Both the position numbers and the translations under genes were made by a program. The notes under the pieces were generated by a model that saw only the letters and a program-made list of their open reading frames with translations, was not told the DNA's origin and did no database searches. Shown here in pieces: positions 43,019 through 52,058 of a stretch of 64,000 bases of DNA. Each line of letters opens with the position of its first letter. Within the stretch, counting starts at the first letter, position 1. Source of the DNA: Hydrogenedens sp964549105 (GTDB lineage Bacteria; Hydrogenedentota; Hydrogenedentia; Hydrogenedentales; Hydrogenedentaceae); NCBI GenBank assembly GCA_964549105.1, contig CAZJTZ010000010.1, positions 42,333-106,332 on the forward strand, in the 5' to 3' direction.

Positions 43019-44941
43019 TTAACCCGTTTTCTTCTTCCGTTCCTTGATAGGCTCATACCGAACCTGTGAACCACTTCGCCTATATACTGCTGCATACATA
43101 GCAGGACAGACCCGCAAACATTGACCGCAACGAATACACTTTTCCTGGTCAATGACATGCGGTTCTTTACGCTTTCCAGAAATGGCTTGCGAAGCACATG
43201 ATTTCGCACACATGGTACAACCCACGCAACGGTCCGGGTCTATATGAAACGATGTTAACGCACTACAAACAAAAGCACGACACTCTTTCGCTTTAATATG
43301 TTCTTCGTATTCACGACGAAAATAGCGAAGTGTAGATAACACAGGATTGGGTGCCGTCTGACCCAATCCACATAGAGAACCCTGCTTAACCGTTTGTGCC
43401 AAAATCTCTAATCGCTCTATATCCTCTGGTTCACCCTTGCCTGTACATATCTTTTCAAGGATACCCAACATTGCTCGGGTTCCAACACGGCAGGGGGTGC
43501 ATTTTCCACATGATTCCGTCTGTGTAAATGACAAAAAAAAGCGAGCAATATCTACCATACAATTATCTTCATCTAACACTATCATGCCACCAGAGCCCAT
43601 GATACTGCCGACTTTTGTCAACGATTCATAATCCACAGGCAAATCCAACATTTCCGAAGGGATACAACCGCCAGAAGGACCTCCTGTTTGCACTGCTTTC
43701 ACTTCTTTATCGTTTAATATTCCACCACCCACTTCAAAAATAACCTTACGGAGGGGTATGCCTAATGGTATCTCCACCAGACCTGTCCGCTTTACTTTAC
43801 CTGCTAAAGCAAAAGTCTTTGTCCCTTTGCAATTTTCATTTCCAAATTGCACATACCAATCTGCACCCCGACTTAATATGAGCGATAGATTTGCCAGAGT
43901 TTCTACATTCTGTATTACCGTAGGTTTACCCCACAAACCACTAACCGCTGGAAACGGTGGACGAGGCCGAGGCATACCACGATTCCCTTCTATCGAACCA
44001 ATCAAAGCCGTTTCCTCTCCGCACACAAAAGCACCCGCACCCTTTTTAATTGTAATATCAAATGAAAAATTACTCCCCAAAATATTCTTGCCCAAAAGCC
44101 CGCAATCATACATCTGTTTAATTGCAATTTCCAATCGTTTTATGGCTAATGGATACTCTGCTCTACAATAGACATATCCATGTGTAGCACCAATGGTATA
44201 TCCAGCAATTAATATTCCTTCCAGAACGGAATGAGGGTCTCCTTCCAGGACAGAACGGTTCATAAATGCACCGGGGTCGCCTTCATCTGCATTGCAGATA
44301 AGATATTTCTCACTACTAGAAGACTCCCTTGCAAATGTCCATTTCTTCCAGGTAGGGAAGCCTGCACCACCTCGACCACGAAGTCCAGATTTTTTCACTT
44401 CCTCTAATACAGCATCAGGACCCATACTTAATGCTTTTAGAAAACCTCTATACCCCCCCTGAGCCAAATAATGATAAAAGTTTTCAGGGTCAATCAAACC
44501 ACAGTTGCGAAGTATATTACGAACTTGCGGTTGTAGCATAGGATGACGACTAATAGGAGGCAATCCGCAATAACTATCTACACTCATTACACCAATGAGT
44601 TTCTCTTCCCATACCGCATCCTCCAGCAAAACTCGGCGTGTAAACTCTACCGCATCTTCAGGCTTTACAGAGCCATAGCATATAGGAATACCGTTCGGAG
44701 GTTGAACCATAATAATAGGTTCCAGAGCACATGGTCCCATACACCCTACTTCAATAAACAAAACAGATTTCTGATTTTGTGACAATATATCCTTTATTAC
44801 CTGTTCCGTCTCGAGAGCGCCTGCTGCACGACCGCATGTTGCTGAACCCACATATACTACAGGTATCTCATTATTTTCTATTTTTCCCCACTCTTCTTGC
44901 GCTCGTTCATACAAAATCTCCATAGTATCGTTAGCAATCAT
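43019..44941 (-). CDS. NuoF/HydB-like NADH-binding FMN Fe-S subunit
   Basis: A 640-residue diaphorase subunit. Residues 25-110 form a thioredoxin-like [2Fe-2S] domain (CGRAAGA, then EVGCMGPC). The NuoF core has GRGGAGFPTWKKW (FMN/NADH site), CNADEGDPGAFMNRS, the SLBB region and the Cys motif ESCGKCTPCRVG plus a distal Cys in SLCGLGQTAPNPV. Two further [4Fe-4S] ferredoxin motifs follow (CVGCTMCAKSC and CIRCGQCLRVC). This extended form, rather than plain NuoF, is typical of the B subunits of bifurcating hydrogenases and related transhydrogenases. It overlaps the nuoE-like gene by 4 bases (ATGA). Confidence 0.92.
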   Translation of the reverse strand: MIANDTMEILYERAQEEWGKIENNEIPVVYVGSATCGRAAGALETEQVIKDILSQNQKSVLFIEVGCMGPCALEPIIMVQPPNGIPICYGSVKPEDAVEFTRRVLLEDAVWEEKLIGVMSVDSYCGLPPISRHPMLQPQVRNILRNCGLIDPENFYHYLAQGGYRGFLKALSMGPDAVLEEVKKSGLRGRGGAGFPTWKKWTFARESSSSEKYLICNADEGDPGAFMNRSVLEGDPHSVLEGILIAGYTIGATHGYVYCRAEYPLAIKRLEIAIKQMYDCGLLGKNILGSNFSFDITIKKGAGAFVCGEETALIGSIEGNRGMPRPRPPFPAVSGLWGKPTVIQNVETLANLSLILSRGADWYVQFGNENCKGTKTFALAGKVKRTGLVEIPLGIPLRKVIFEVGGGILNDKEVKAVQTGGPSGGCIPSEMLDLPVDYESLTKVGSIMGSGGMIVLDEDNCMVDIARFFLSFTQTESCGKCTPCRVGTRAMLGILEKICTGKGEPEDIERLEILAQTVKQGSLCGLGQTAPNPVLSTLRYFRREYEEHIKAKECRAFVCSALTSFHIDPDRCVGCTMCAKSCASQAISGKRKEPHVIDQEKCIRCGQCLRVCPAMYAAVYRRSGSQVRYEPIKERKKKTG

Positions 44942-45441
44942 TTTTTTACACCTGCTTCCTTTGCTTCTTTTTGACGATATTCATTTAACACTTCGCGAAC
45001 CTTTGCCCGCGTCATCTGTGCATACACTTTCCCATCAACCACCATTACGGGTGACAGAGCACAACAGCCCACACAGGCAACTCGTTCCAGAGTAAATAAA
45101 CGGTCCGAAGTCGTCTGACCCGGCTCTATATTTAACTCCTCACGCAACGATTCTAATACATCTGAAGAACTACGCACATGACAAGCCGTTCCCTGACAAA
45201 TTTGAATGATATGCTTTCCCGGAGGTGTAAACTTAAACTGCGTATAAAACGAAGCCACCCCATAAATCTCCGACGCTGAAATTCCAAGATAATTTGCCAT
45301 CGCATCTACTGCATCAGGTGGAATATAACCTAATCGTTCTTGAATCTCTTGAAGTAGTGGAATAGTGCTACTACGCTGGGCGGGATATTTTTGAAACACC
45401 TGTTGTAGAACTGAAATAGATTCACTAATTAATGGACTCAA
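44938..45441 (-). CDS. NuoE/HydC-like [2Fe-2S] subunit
   Basis: A 167-residue thioredoxin-like ferredoxin that partners NuoF. N-terminal helices (LLQEIQERLGYIPPDAVDAMA, GVASFYTQFKF) are followed by [2Fe-2S] ligands in CQGTACHV and CVGCCALSP. The start is a TTG: no ATG lies in frame before the conserved region, and AAGGAT precedes the TTG by 8 bases. It leads the operon nuoE-like / nuoF-like / NuoG-NfnA fusion / NfnB-like, all with gaps under 40 bases. No hydrogenase catalytic subunit or proton-pumping Nuo gene is present. Confidence 0.92.
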   Translation of the reverse strand: MSPLISESISVLQQVFQKYPAQRSSTIPLLQEIQERLGYIPPDAVDAMANYLGISASEIYGVASFYTQFKFTPPGKHIIQICQGTACHVRSSSDVLESLREELNIEPGQTTSDRLFTLERVACVGCCALSPVMVVDGKVYAQMTRAKVREVLNEYRQKEAKEAGVKK

Positions 45442-45501
45442 CTACTAAATCCTTATCTTAAAACGAAAGCAGCATAGAACTAAACTAAAATGAGGTAATC
45501 T

Positions 45502-45530
45502 ATTCTACCATGAAAACTACTCAAAAGCAA
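45502..45530 (-). promoter_or_regulatory. Candidate promoter of the transhydrogenase-like operon
   Basis: On the minus strand TTGCTT and TAGAAT are separated by 17 bases, about 60 bases upstream of the TTG start. Confidence 0.4.
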
Positions 45531-45655
45531 ACCAGTGTATAGAACTTTTTCTATTCTTAATAGAGATTCTTTTTGCTTTTATCCAAATAACAACTTAATT
45601 AAAACAAAAATACACATAGTTCCATTATTCAGAAATAATCAAAATAATATTTTCT

Positions 45656-46324
45656 TTACTCCTCATCCTGTTCAGAAAACTCATCTCTTCTACCCTTGAG
45701 AAAAAAGGGCAATAGAAAAATACCTGCAAAAAAACCACCTAAATGAGCCCACCATGCAATACCTGCTACATCTTTATTATCACCCGCCATAATTACTAAC
45801 CCATTAAATAATTGTGAAATAAGCCAGATAAAACCAAAAAGCAGAGCCGGCATTTCTGTAAAATAGGGGTAGATTATAATAGGTATGATACATAAAATAC
45901 GGGCTGTTGGATAAAGAACCAGATATGCACCAAGGACTCCAGAAATAGCACCAGAAGCCCCAACGCAGGGCATATTGGAATCTGGCTGAGTTAGAGTATG
46001 AACGAGTCCCGCACTAATACCACATAAAAGATAAAAAAGTAAAAAACGCCTATGTCCAATACGGTCCTCAATATTATCTCCAAAAATCCACAACGCCCAC
46101 ATATTTGATATTAAATGTAATAATCCTCCATGCAAAAATTGATGTGTAATCAGAGACAACCATCGAAAATGAGCAGGAACAATTCCATAAGAATAAACTA
46201 TTGACTCTATCTGTTTTTCTGGTAAATCAAAATACAAGAAAAAAACAACTGTATTCAAAATGATTAACAGCAGAACAACAATAGGTACAGTTCTACTTGG
46301 ATTAATATCTCGAATAGGTATCAT
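45656..46324 (-). CDS. Rhomboid-family intramembrane serine protease
   Basis: A 222-residue polytopic membrane protein with the S54 hallmarks: HGGLLHLISNMWALWIFGD on the second helix, the catalytic Ser in GASGAISGVLGAY and the catalytic His in WWAHLGGFFAG. Both members of the dyad are present, so it should be active. The fragment between them includes an extended hydrophobic loop. The short acidic C-tail (EFSEQDEE) is cytoplasmic or periplasmic depending on topology. Its start overlaps the end of the manC-like gene by 4 bases (ATGA), indicating one operon. Substrates unknown. Confidence 0.92.
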   Translation of the reverse strand: MIPIRDINPSRTVPIVVLLLIILNTVVFFLYFDLPEKQIESIVYSYGIVPAHFRWLSLITHQFLHGGLLHLISNMWALWIFGDNIEDRIGHRRFLLFYLLCGISAGLVHTLTQPDSNMPCVGASGAISGVLGAYLVLYPTARILCIIPIIIYPYFTEMPALLFGFIWLISQLFNGLVIMAGDNKDVAGIAWWAHLGGFFAGIFLLPFFLKGRRDEFSEQDEE

Positions 46325-47484
46325 TTATTGTTCTTTTCCTCTTCCACATTCCTGTTATCCTTATTTTTACTGTTATATTCCTCAACCTTCTCCAGTAATT
46401 GTTTCAAGTTCTGTGATTCTTTTTTATCCATAATCAAAATTATATCCTGAGATACTGCGACAACAAGGTCATGAATTCCCAATGTTGCCACAGTAATTTG
46501 GTCAGAATTTCCGTTATAGATAATAGAGTGTTTCGTGTGTAAAGAAATTGCTTCCCCTTTAACAATATTTCCATCGTCATCTTTGGGTAAGATACGTTCT
46601 AACGATGTCCATGAACCCAAATCGTCCCAGTAAAAATTGGCTTTTACCATAACCACATTTTTCGTTTTCTCCATTAAGGCATAGTCTATAGAAGTATTGG
46701 GCAAATCCTGAAAAATAGAATTAACCTTATCCCCTTCTCCTTTTTCCAATCCTTCCGACATCTGCATAATGGCTTTCCAATGCACAGGACTGGCTTTTTC
46801 AATTTCATCCAGAAAGGTTTGAACTTTCCAGAAAAACATTCCGCTATTCCAGTAATAATTCCCCAACTTAATATATTCTTTTGCAATCTGTTCATTGGGT
46901 TTCTCATGAAATTTTTGGACCGTAAATATTTCAGATTTCCCCGATTGTTCTATCGGCTCTTTAACCTCAATATAACCAAATCCCGTTTCAGGACGAGTAG
47001 GTAAAATGCCAATAATCCCGAGCATTTTATGTTTTGCAACATAATCCATAACACAGGCTGCTGTTTGAACAAAATCCTCAACCGGCTTTATCAATTGGTC
47101 AGCGGTAAGAACTGCCATAACTATTTCTTTTGCCTTTTCCCCATAATCCGCAAGGAGTTTCGCAACCACAAGAGACAGACACCCTGCTGTATTTCTTCGA
47201 CAGGGTTCTGTAATAATCCGATTTTCAGGAAACAAGCCTAAAGATAAAAAAAGAGGCTTTAAGGTCTCTGAGGTTGCTAAAACAATATTCTCAATAGGAA
47301 TAAAAGGCAGAATGCGTTCCAGAGCGTCTTGAATAAGGGTATTGCCATGTATCCCTAACGGCAGCAATTGTTTCGGACATTCCGGTTTTGACAGAGGCCA
47401 AAATCGTTCACCAATCCCTCCCGCCATAATCACCGCACATTTATCATAAGCAATATTAGAAGTCTCGCATTTATCAGGAGCCAT
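46321..47484 (-). CDS. manC: Mannose-1-phosphate guanylyltransferase
   Basis: Nucleotidyltransferase making GDP-mannose for surface polysaccharide or glycan synthesis. 387 residues with the signature AVIMAGGIGERFWPLSKPE followed by PKQLLPL. The conserved NTAGCLSLV, TADQLI and FGYIEV segments and the sugar-binding WNSGMFFWKV and NFYWDDLGSW are all present. The bifunctional C-terminal phosphomannose isomerase cupin domain is absent; only the short left-handed helix-type tail remains. It is upstream of and overlaps the rhomboid gene. No glycosyltransferases lie next to it. Confidence 0.9.
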   Translation of the reverse strand: MAPDKCETSNIAYDKCAVIMAGGIGERFWPLSKPECPKQLLPLGIHGNTLIQDALERILPFIPIENIVLATSETLKPLFLSLGLFPENRIITEPCRRNTAGCLSLVVAKLLADYGEKAKEIVMAVLTADQLIKPVEDFVQTAACVMDYVAKHKMLGIIGILPTRPETGFGYIEVKEPIEQSGKSEIFTVQKFHEKPNEQIAKEYIKLGNYYWNSGMFFWKVQTFLDEIEKASPVHWKAIMQMSEGLEKGEGDKVNSIFQDLPNTSIDYALMEKTKNVVMVKANFYWDDLGSWTSLERILPKDDDGNIVKGEAISLHTKHSIIYNGNSDQITVATLGIHDLVVAVSQDIILIMDKKESQNLKQLLEKVEEYNSKNKDNRNVEEEKNNK

Positions 47485-47571
47485 AATTCTATTCCTTTCC
47501 CATTCCTATTTGAAAAATTTATTATAACAAAGAAATAAAACTTCTTAATCATTATAAAAAGGAAAAACAAT

Positions 47572-49401
47572 CTACATGGCAAAATAATTGGCTAATGCTT
47601 CAGCAATAGTTTCCGCCATTTTTTGACGCCAGCGCGGGTCTGCTACATTTCTTAAATCATCAGGATTATTTAAATTTGCACTTTCTATTAAAACCTTCGT
47701 TGGAATCTCCACATTTCTAAGGACAGAGGGGACATAAACGCTTCTATTAGACTTGCGTATTACATTCCGAACAGCAGAACCATTCCCATGTACTGCAATA
47801 TTATTCTTCTTTGCCGTTGTTATAAGTATCTGGGCAAATGTTTTGGAGCGAACCTCTTCTTTAATGAGTTGAGATTTACTCAAAACCTTAGGATGATATT
47901 CTTTCCATTCATTATAAAGAGTATAATTCACCTCTCTACTCTTTTGAGGAAGTTTTTCAATACCATTGCGGTAATTGGCTCCGGGAATATATACCATCAA
48001 ACCACGCATAGAAGATTTATATAACACATCGCAATGAATGCTAATAAAAATCATCTTTTCACGAGAAATACCTGCTTTTTCCTCTTTACGCATAATGCTA
48101 TTGGCTAACAGCCATCGCAAATTAGCAGAAGTCGCAAAATCCTGCGGATTATGTGGCGGTGTTACAAGAACCCATTCATCTGTATCATGTTGGAATATCC
48201 GTTGAGAAGTGGGTTTGAACCCTTGACTCTCATCTTTAACTGTCATATAAGCTTTTGCTTGCGTCTTTTGTTCAAGGTATTCCTTTAACCGACATGCAAT
48301 ATCATAATTTACTTCATCTTCAAATATTTTTTCCGCATATCGAGGTGCACCATGGTCTTTACCGCCATGTCCAGGGTCTATAACAACAACTACCCCTTTG
48401 AGACCACCTACACTTACTCTGGCTTCCTTCCTTCTTGCCATAAGTTCCGTTTCTCTTTTTACCTCATCCGCAACACGACGCTCCTCTTTACCTTCGGGTA
48501 GATAAGTATCACTAAGCATATCTATCGGAATCTTTATGGTAGTTCCGGGTTCGATGGCTCGTTCATTTACAATTTTATTCCTGCGTTTAATAATTTCACA
48601 TGCTTCCAATATATCCCTGTTCTCAAAGTAATCTGTAAACCGAACCACGATACCATACAAAGTCTCTCCACGCTTCAATGTATACACTGTATATTCCCCC
48701 TCGGTATCTTTGCCATATTGAAGACCACTGGATAAAGCCATTCCATTGATAACAGAACCGCCTTGCTCTGCAAATTCATTTTCCATAGTATTCATAGGTT
48801 CTAAAATAACCTTTGATACCTTTGATGGCATGGCTTGCAATTTTGACATTTTTTCTTTAAGTTCCGGAACCAAATAATTTGTCGGAAAAAAAATCTTCTC
48901 CCCTGTAGATAAAGGCAACTTCTTCCCCCTATTTTTAAGGTGCTTTAACACATCTGTTGCACGCTCGGATGTTCCTGTTAAGACTATTGACCATAGATTC
49001 AGGGCATTCCCATCAAAAGAGTATCCCTCAGGAACAATATGCAACCAGCCTCCCGCATCTTTAGGGTCCTGTTCAAATAACAGCCAGAAAATCTGCGGAT
49101 AAAGAGTAATCTTAACCCTACTCAAAGGGATAGCCGCAGAACGCAATCCCACATATTTTTGGGCCTCCGTAGTATCTGCTAACACAGAATAAAGAACCTG
49201 ATTTAGCGGCTTTCCTGAGATAGCAGAACATTCAAGAAAAATTTGATAAGAAGGACGACAAACAACGGAAACCCCCGATTGAAAGCCTACACGAATTATC
49301 CCCGATTGTGCATAAGACAATAGACTCAGTAACACACTTATCAAGGTTACTACAATAAAACAAAAAAAACTAATTCTTATCTGCAAATAATGTCTTATCA
49401 A
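47572..49401 (-). CDS. N-acetylmuramoyl-L-alanine amidase with LysM domain
   Basis: Periplasmic zinc amidase that cuts the peptide from the glycan during septum splitting. 609 residues: signal peptide (1-33), a region of unknown fold, a LysM-like domain (YTVYTLKRGETLYGIVVRF, then IEPGTTIKIP near residue 290), and an Amidase_3 domain at the C-terminus. The amidase domain has zinc ligands in DPGHGGKDHGA, the Glu in FEDEVNYDIA, His in FISIHCD, and the catalytic Glu in VLIESANLNNPDD. Start is TTG with AGGA 6 bases before it; no ATG is available upstream of the signal. It has longer internal linkers than E. coli AmiC. Confidence 0.88.
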   Translation of the reverse strand: MIRHYLQIRISFFCFIVVTLISVLLSLLSYAQSGIIRVGFQSGVSVVCRPSYQIFLECSAISGKPLNQVLYSVLADTTEAQKYVGLRSAAIPLSRVKITLYPQIFWLLFEQDPKDAGGWLHIVPEGYSFDGNALNLWSIVLTGTSERATDVLKHLKNRGKKLPLSTGEKIFFPTNYLVPELKEKMSKLQAMPSKVSKVILEPMNTMENEFAEQGGSVINGMALSSGLQYGKDTEGEYTVYTLKRGETLYGIVVRFTDYFENRDILEACEIIKRRNKIVNERAIEPGTTIKIPIDMLSDTYLPEGKEERRVADEVKRETELMARRKEARVSVGGLKGVVVVIDPGHGGKDHGAPRYAEKIFEDEVNYDIACRLKEYLEQKTQAKAYMTVKDESQGFKPTSQRIFQHDTDEWVLVTPPHNPQDFATSANLRWLLANSIMRKEEKAGISREKMIFISIHCDVLYKSSMRGLMVYIPGANYRNGIEKLPQKSREVNYTLYNEWKEYHPKVLSKSQLIKEEVRSKTFAQILITTAKKNNIAVHGNGSAVRNVIRKSNRSVYVPSVLRNVEIPTKVLIESANLNNPDDLRNVADPRWRQKMAETIAEALANYFAM

Positions 49402-49518
49402 TACAAATCCTACTCACCACTAATTATTATAAGTCCAAATTTAACATGATGAAATAAATATAATGATATAAGATAAACAGGTTCTTATTCATCTTCATAC
49501 TATCTCTTTTCATTATCT

Positions 49519-50919
49519 TCATTCTGCAACAGGTTTGCTTTCAGAAAAAATCACAATTCTTGTCCATTTCTCAGAAAGGAATCGCCAGATTAAAACCAGG
49601 CCCAAAACAATCGTGTATATCGTTGCAGCAATCCATGAGCCTAAAGCACCCCATCCTAATACAAATCCCATAATGATGGTAAGCGGAAGGAAAAAGCAAT
49701 ACGAAATAAGCACCATTGCCCACATGACCCAATGTGTATCCCCTGCACCTCGCAACGCTCCAGAACAAGTAATGTTCATCGCATCAAATACCTGAAAAAG
49801 TGCTGCTAAAATTAACAACTGGTGTCCAAACCGAACCACCTCCGGATCTCTACTAAATATATAATAAATCAATTTTTCTCCAAACACCGCTAGAAGAAAG
49901 CCCACTGTAACCATATATCCCATACACAATATCAGGGCGACATAAACCCTCTGTTTTGCTACTCGAATCTGTTGTCTTCCTAACCATTGCCCAACAATCA
50001 CAGAAATACCTATACCCACCGCTACCGCTGGCATAAAACATAAGTGCATAAAACTCACGGCTATATTATGTGCCGCAAGGGATACATTCCCGAAACGACC
50101 TATAACAAAACTTGTAAATATACTCCAATTAAAAATATCTAAAAACATAGCCAGACCTGCCGGCAACCCTATCCAAAAAAGTTCTTTCATTCGGCGAAAA
50201 TCAAAACAGATATAAGTCCGTGTCCCAAATTCTTGGTGTAGTCCCGGTGACAAAAACACAGCAAACAGCACCAAGGTTTGTATCCACTGTGAAATTATTG
50301 TCGCCCAACTTGCACCCGCAATTTCCATACGCGGGAAACCAAATTTCCCGAAAATTAAGAGGTAATTAAGTCCAAAGTTTATGACATTACCCGATATCGC
50401 TGCATACATCGGCACACGAGGTCTACTAATGGATGGGAAAAATGACGATAAGGCAGAACCCACCGCCATAGGGAAATAGCCCAAAAGTCGAATACGAAAA
50501 TAAATCAATTCCTGCTGCGTAACTTCCGGACTATGTTTCATCCATAGAAACAATTTATCTGAAATAATTGCCAATACCCCTGCAAGTAAAAGTGAGAAAA
50601 AAGCCAGGTAGATTCCCTGCCATGTATATTTTGTACAATCCTCCCATTTCCCCTTGCCATAGGATTGAGCAACAAAAGTCCCCACACAACCGACAATACC
50701 CAGAAGCAATGTACTCATTGTATATGACCATACCCCACCAGAACCTACCGCCGCTAAAGGAACTGTCCCCAACTGTGCTACCATCCATTTATCGCAGAAC
50801 TCCATCACCGTGAAGGAAAACGAGCTCAACACAATAGGCCAGGACATATAGAAAACCTCGCGAATTGCTTCCCACCATGAAATGTGCCCCTTTATATTCT
50901 CATCTGAAGGTTGAAACAT
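49519..50919 (-). CDS. MATE-family multidrug efflux transporter
   Basis: A 466-residue 12-helix exporter of the MATE superfamily. Characteristic segments are VLSSFSFTVMEFCDKWMVAQLG near the N-terminus (split across the first helix and loop), VPLAAVGSGG, AISGNVINFGLNYLLIFG, GLPAGLAMFLDIFNW and AGDTHWVMWAMV. It likely exports cationic toxic compounds using Na+ or H+; the substrate is unknown. AGGG lies before the ATG. It is divergent from the pseudo-receiver/Fis gene, which could be its regulator, though this is only positional. Confidence 0.88.
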   Translation of the reverse strand: MFQPSDENIKGHISWWEAIREVFYMSWPIVLSSFSFTVMEFCDKWMVAQLGTVPLAAVGSGGVWSYTMSTLLLGIVGCVGTFVAQSYGKGKWEDCTKYTWQGIYLAFFSLLLAGVLAIISDKLFLWMKHSPEVTQQELIYFRIRLLGYFPMAVGSALSSFFPSISRPRVPMYAAISGNVINFGLNYLLIFGKFGFPRMEIAGASWATIISQWIQTLVLFAVFLSPGLHQEFGTRTYICFDFRRMKELFWIGLPAGLAMFLDIFNWSIFTSFVIGRFGNVSLAAHNIAVSFMHLCFMPAVAVGIGISVIVGQWLGRQQIRVAKQRVYVALILCMGYMVTVGFLLAVFGEKLIYYIFSRDPEVVRFGHQLLILAALFQVFDAMNITCSGALRGAGDTHWVMWAMVLISYCFFLPLTIIMGFVLGWGALGSWIAATIYTIVLGLVLIWRFLSEKWTRIVIFSESKPVAE

Positions 50920-51016
50920 AAAAACCCTAAGTAATTCTAAAATATGATTTGTCTGTTTTGCAATGTATTATACTATTTGTAATTAAAACTTATAGTTATA
51001 ATAAGGAAAATTTTTA

Positions 51017-51493
51017 ATGGCTCGCATAAAACTGCATATTCAACAGCCAATAAGCGAACTTACACTAAAAACACTTCTTGAAGCAAAAGGATATATTATT
51101 TCAAAAGATACATTCGATATATTAATTACGGATGACTATCTCTTTGCACTTAATCATGCAAAAATATTGCCAACTCTTGTTCTGGCTACGGTACAACAAA
51201 TTCCACAAGCAGTAGAACTAATGAAAGAGGGAGTCTTTGGATACATTTTTGTTCCCTTTCAACCAGAGGAAGCATCCATGATGATTGAACGAGCCCTGGG
51301 CTTATGGAAAGTTGAGAAAAACCCTTCTAAAAATACTTCCCCATCTTTAATAGAACTTGAATCAGAACTTATCTTAAAGACTTTTGCAGAATGTCACTTC
51401 AACCGTTCTAAAACGGCTCAGCAACTCGGGATTGCTCGAAATACTCTCTGGCGTAAACTAAAAAGAATTAAATCCCAACAAAAGAATATTTAA
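51017..51493 (+). CDS. Pseudo-receiver protein with Fis-type HTH
   Basis: A 158-residue regulator. Residues 1-92 follow the receiver fold (PISELTLKTLLEAKGYII, FDILITDDYLF, AVELMKEGVFGYIFVPF). However, the acidic pair of strand 1 is replaced (KLHIQQP) and the conserved Lys before PF is Val, so phosphorylation is doubtful; the strand-3 Asp may remain. Residues 113-155 are an HTH_8 (Fis/NtrC C-terminal) domain: ILKTFAECHFNRSKTAQQLG, then ARNTLWRKLKRI. The AAA+ sigma-54 activator domain normally between them is missing. It resembles a stripped NtrC or a short ActR/PrrA-type regulator. AAGGAAA precedes the ATG. Its target is unknown. Confidence 0.75.
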   Translation: MARIKLHIQQPISELTLKTLLEAKGYIISKDTFDILITDDYLFALNHAKILPTLVLATVQQIPQAVELMKEGVFGYIFVPFQPEEASMMIERALGLWKVEKNPSKNTSPSLIELESELILKTFAECHFNRSKTAQQLGIARNTLWRKLKRIKSQQKNI

Positions 51494-51570
51494 AATACTA
51501 CCAGAGAAAAACTATGGACACTTATAGAAACAAATTGGCTTCTATCTATATTCCAGAATTAAGTTAAAAA

Positions 51571-51987
51571 CTATTTTTTATTTTGTTGAAGATTGGGATT
51601 AGAGTTACCTGCTGGATTCGGATTCTCCGGCGCACTGGGTGGTTTCATGGTGCATTTACCTTCAAAAACGACTCCCTCCGCTATACTCACACGCGGAGCC
51701 GTAATATCCCCTATCACTTTACCTGAAGCAGTAATTTCTAATCGTTCCATAGCAAAGATATTTCCCTGAACCTCACCACTAACTACAACCTGGGCTGCAC
51801 GAATTTCTGCCTTTACCTTGCCATTCTCTTGAATAATCACTGTTTCTTTGCTACTAATCTTCCCTATAACTTCACCTTCCACTCGAATAGAACTCTGTGA
51901 ATCTATATTCCCATTTACCACAGTTCCAGGACCTATTACACTTGATACATTCATTTCATCAGGACCTTTCTTTCGAATATCTAACAT
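51571..51987 (-). CDS. Bactofilin
   Basis: Beta-helical cytoskeletal polymer (DUF583) that positions wall-modifying enzymes and sets cell shape. The 138 residues have a short N-tail, then repeating beta-strand turns (VVNGNIDSQSSIRVEGEVIG, IIQENGKVKAEIRA, GEVQGNIFAMERLEITASG, VSIAEGVVFEGKCTM) and a Pro/Asn-rich disordered tail. AGGAA precedes the ATG. It lies 71 bases downstream of an M23 peptidase gene on the same strand, the association known from Helicobacter (ccmA-csd1) and others, so joint control of shape is likely. Confidence 0.92.
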   Translation of the reverse strand: MLDIRKKGPDEMNVSSVIGPGTVVNGNIDSQSSIRVEGEVIGKISSKETVIIQENGKVKAEIRAAQVVVSGEVQGNIFAMERLEITASGKVIGDITAPRVSIAEGVVFEGKCTMKPPSAPENPNPAGNSNPNLQQNKK

Positions 51988-52058
51988 AACAAATTCCTAT
52001 TCTTATATTTTACTTTCTCTTAAAAACGGATAGTGTAAACGAACAACTACTTAATTTA

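Noticed and set aside
39013..45441. A complete respiratory complex I or an [FeFe] hydrogenase operon
   Set aside because: Only NuoE/F/G-like parts are present; no membrane Nuo subunits and no H-cluster motifs are found in the window.
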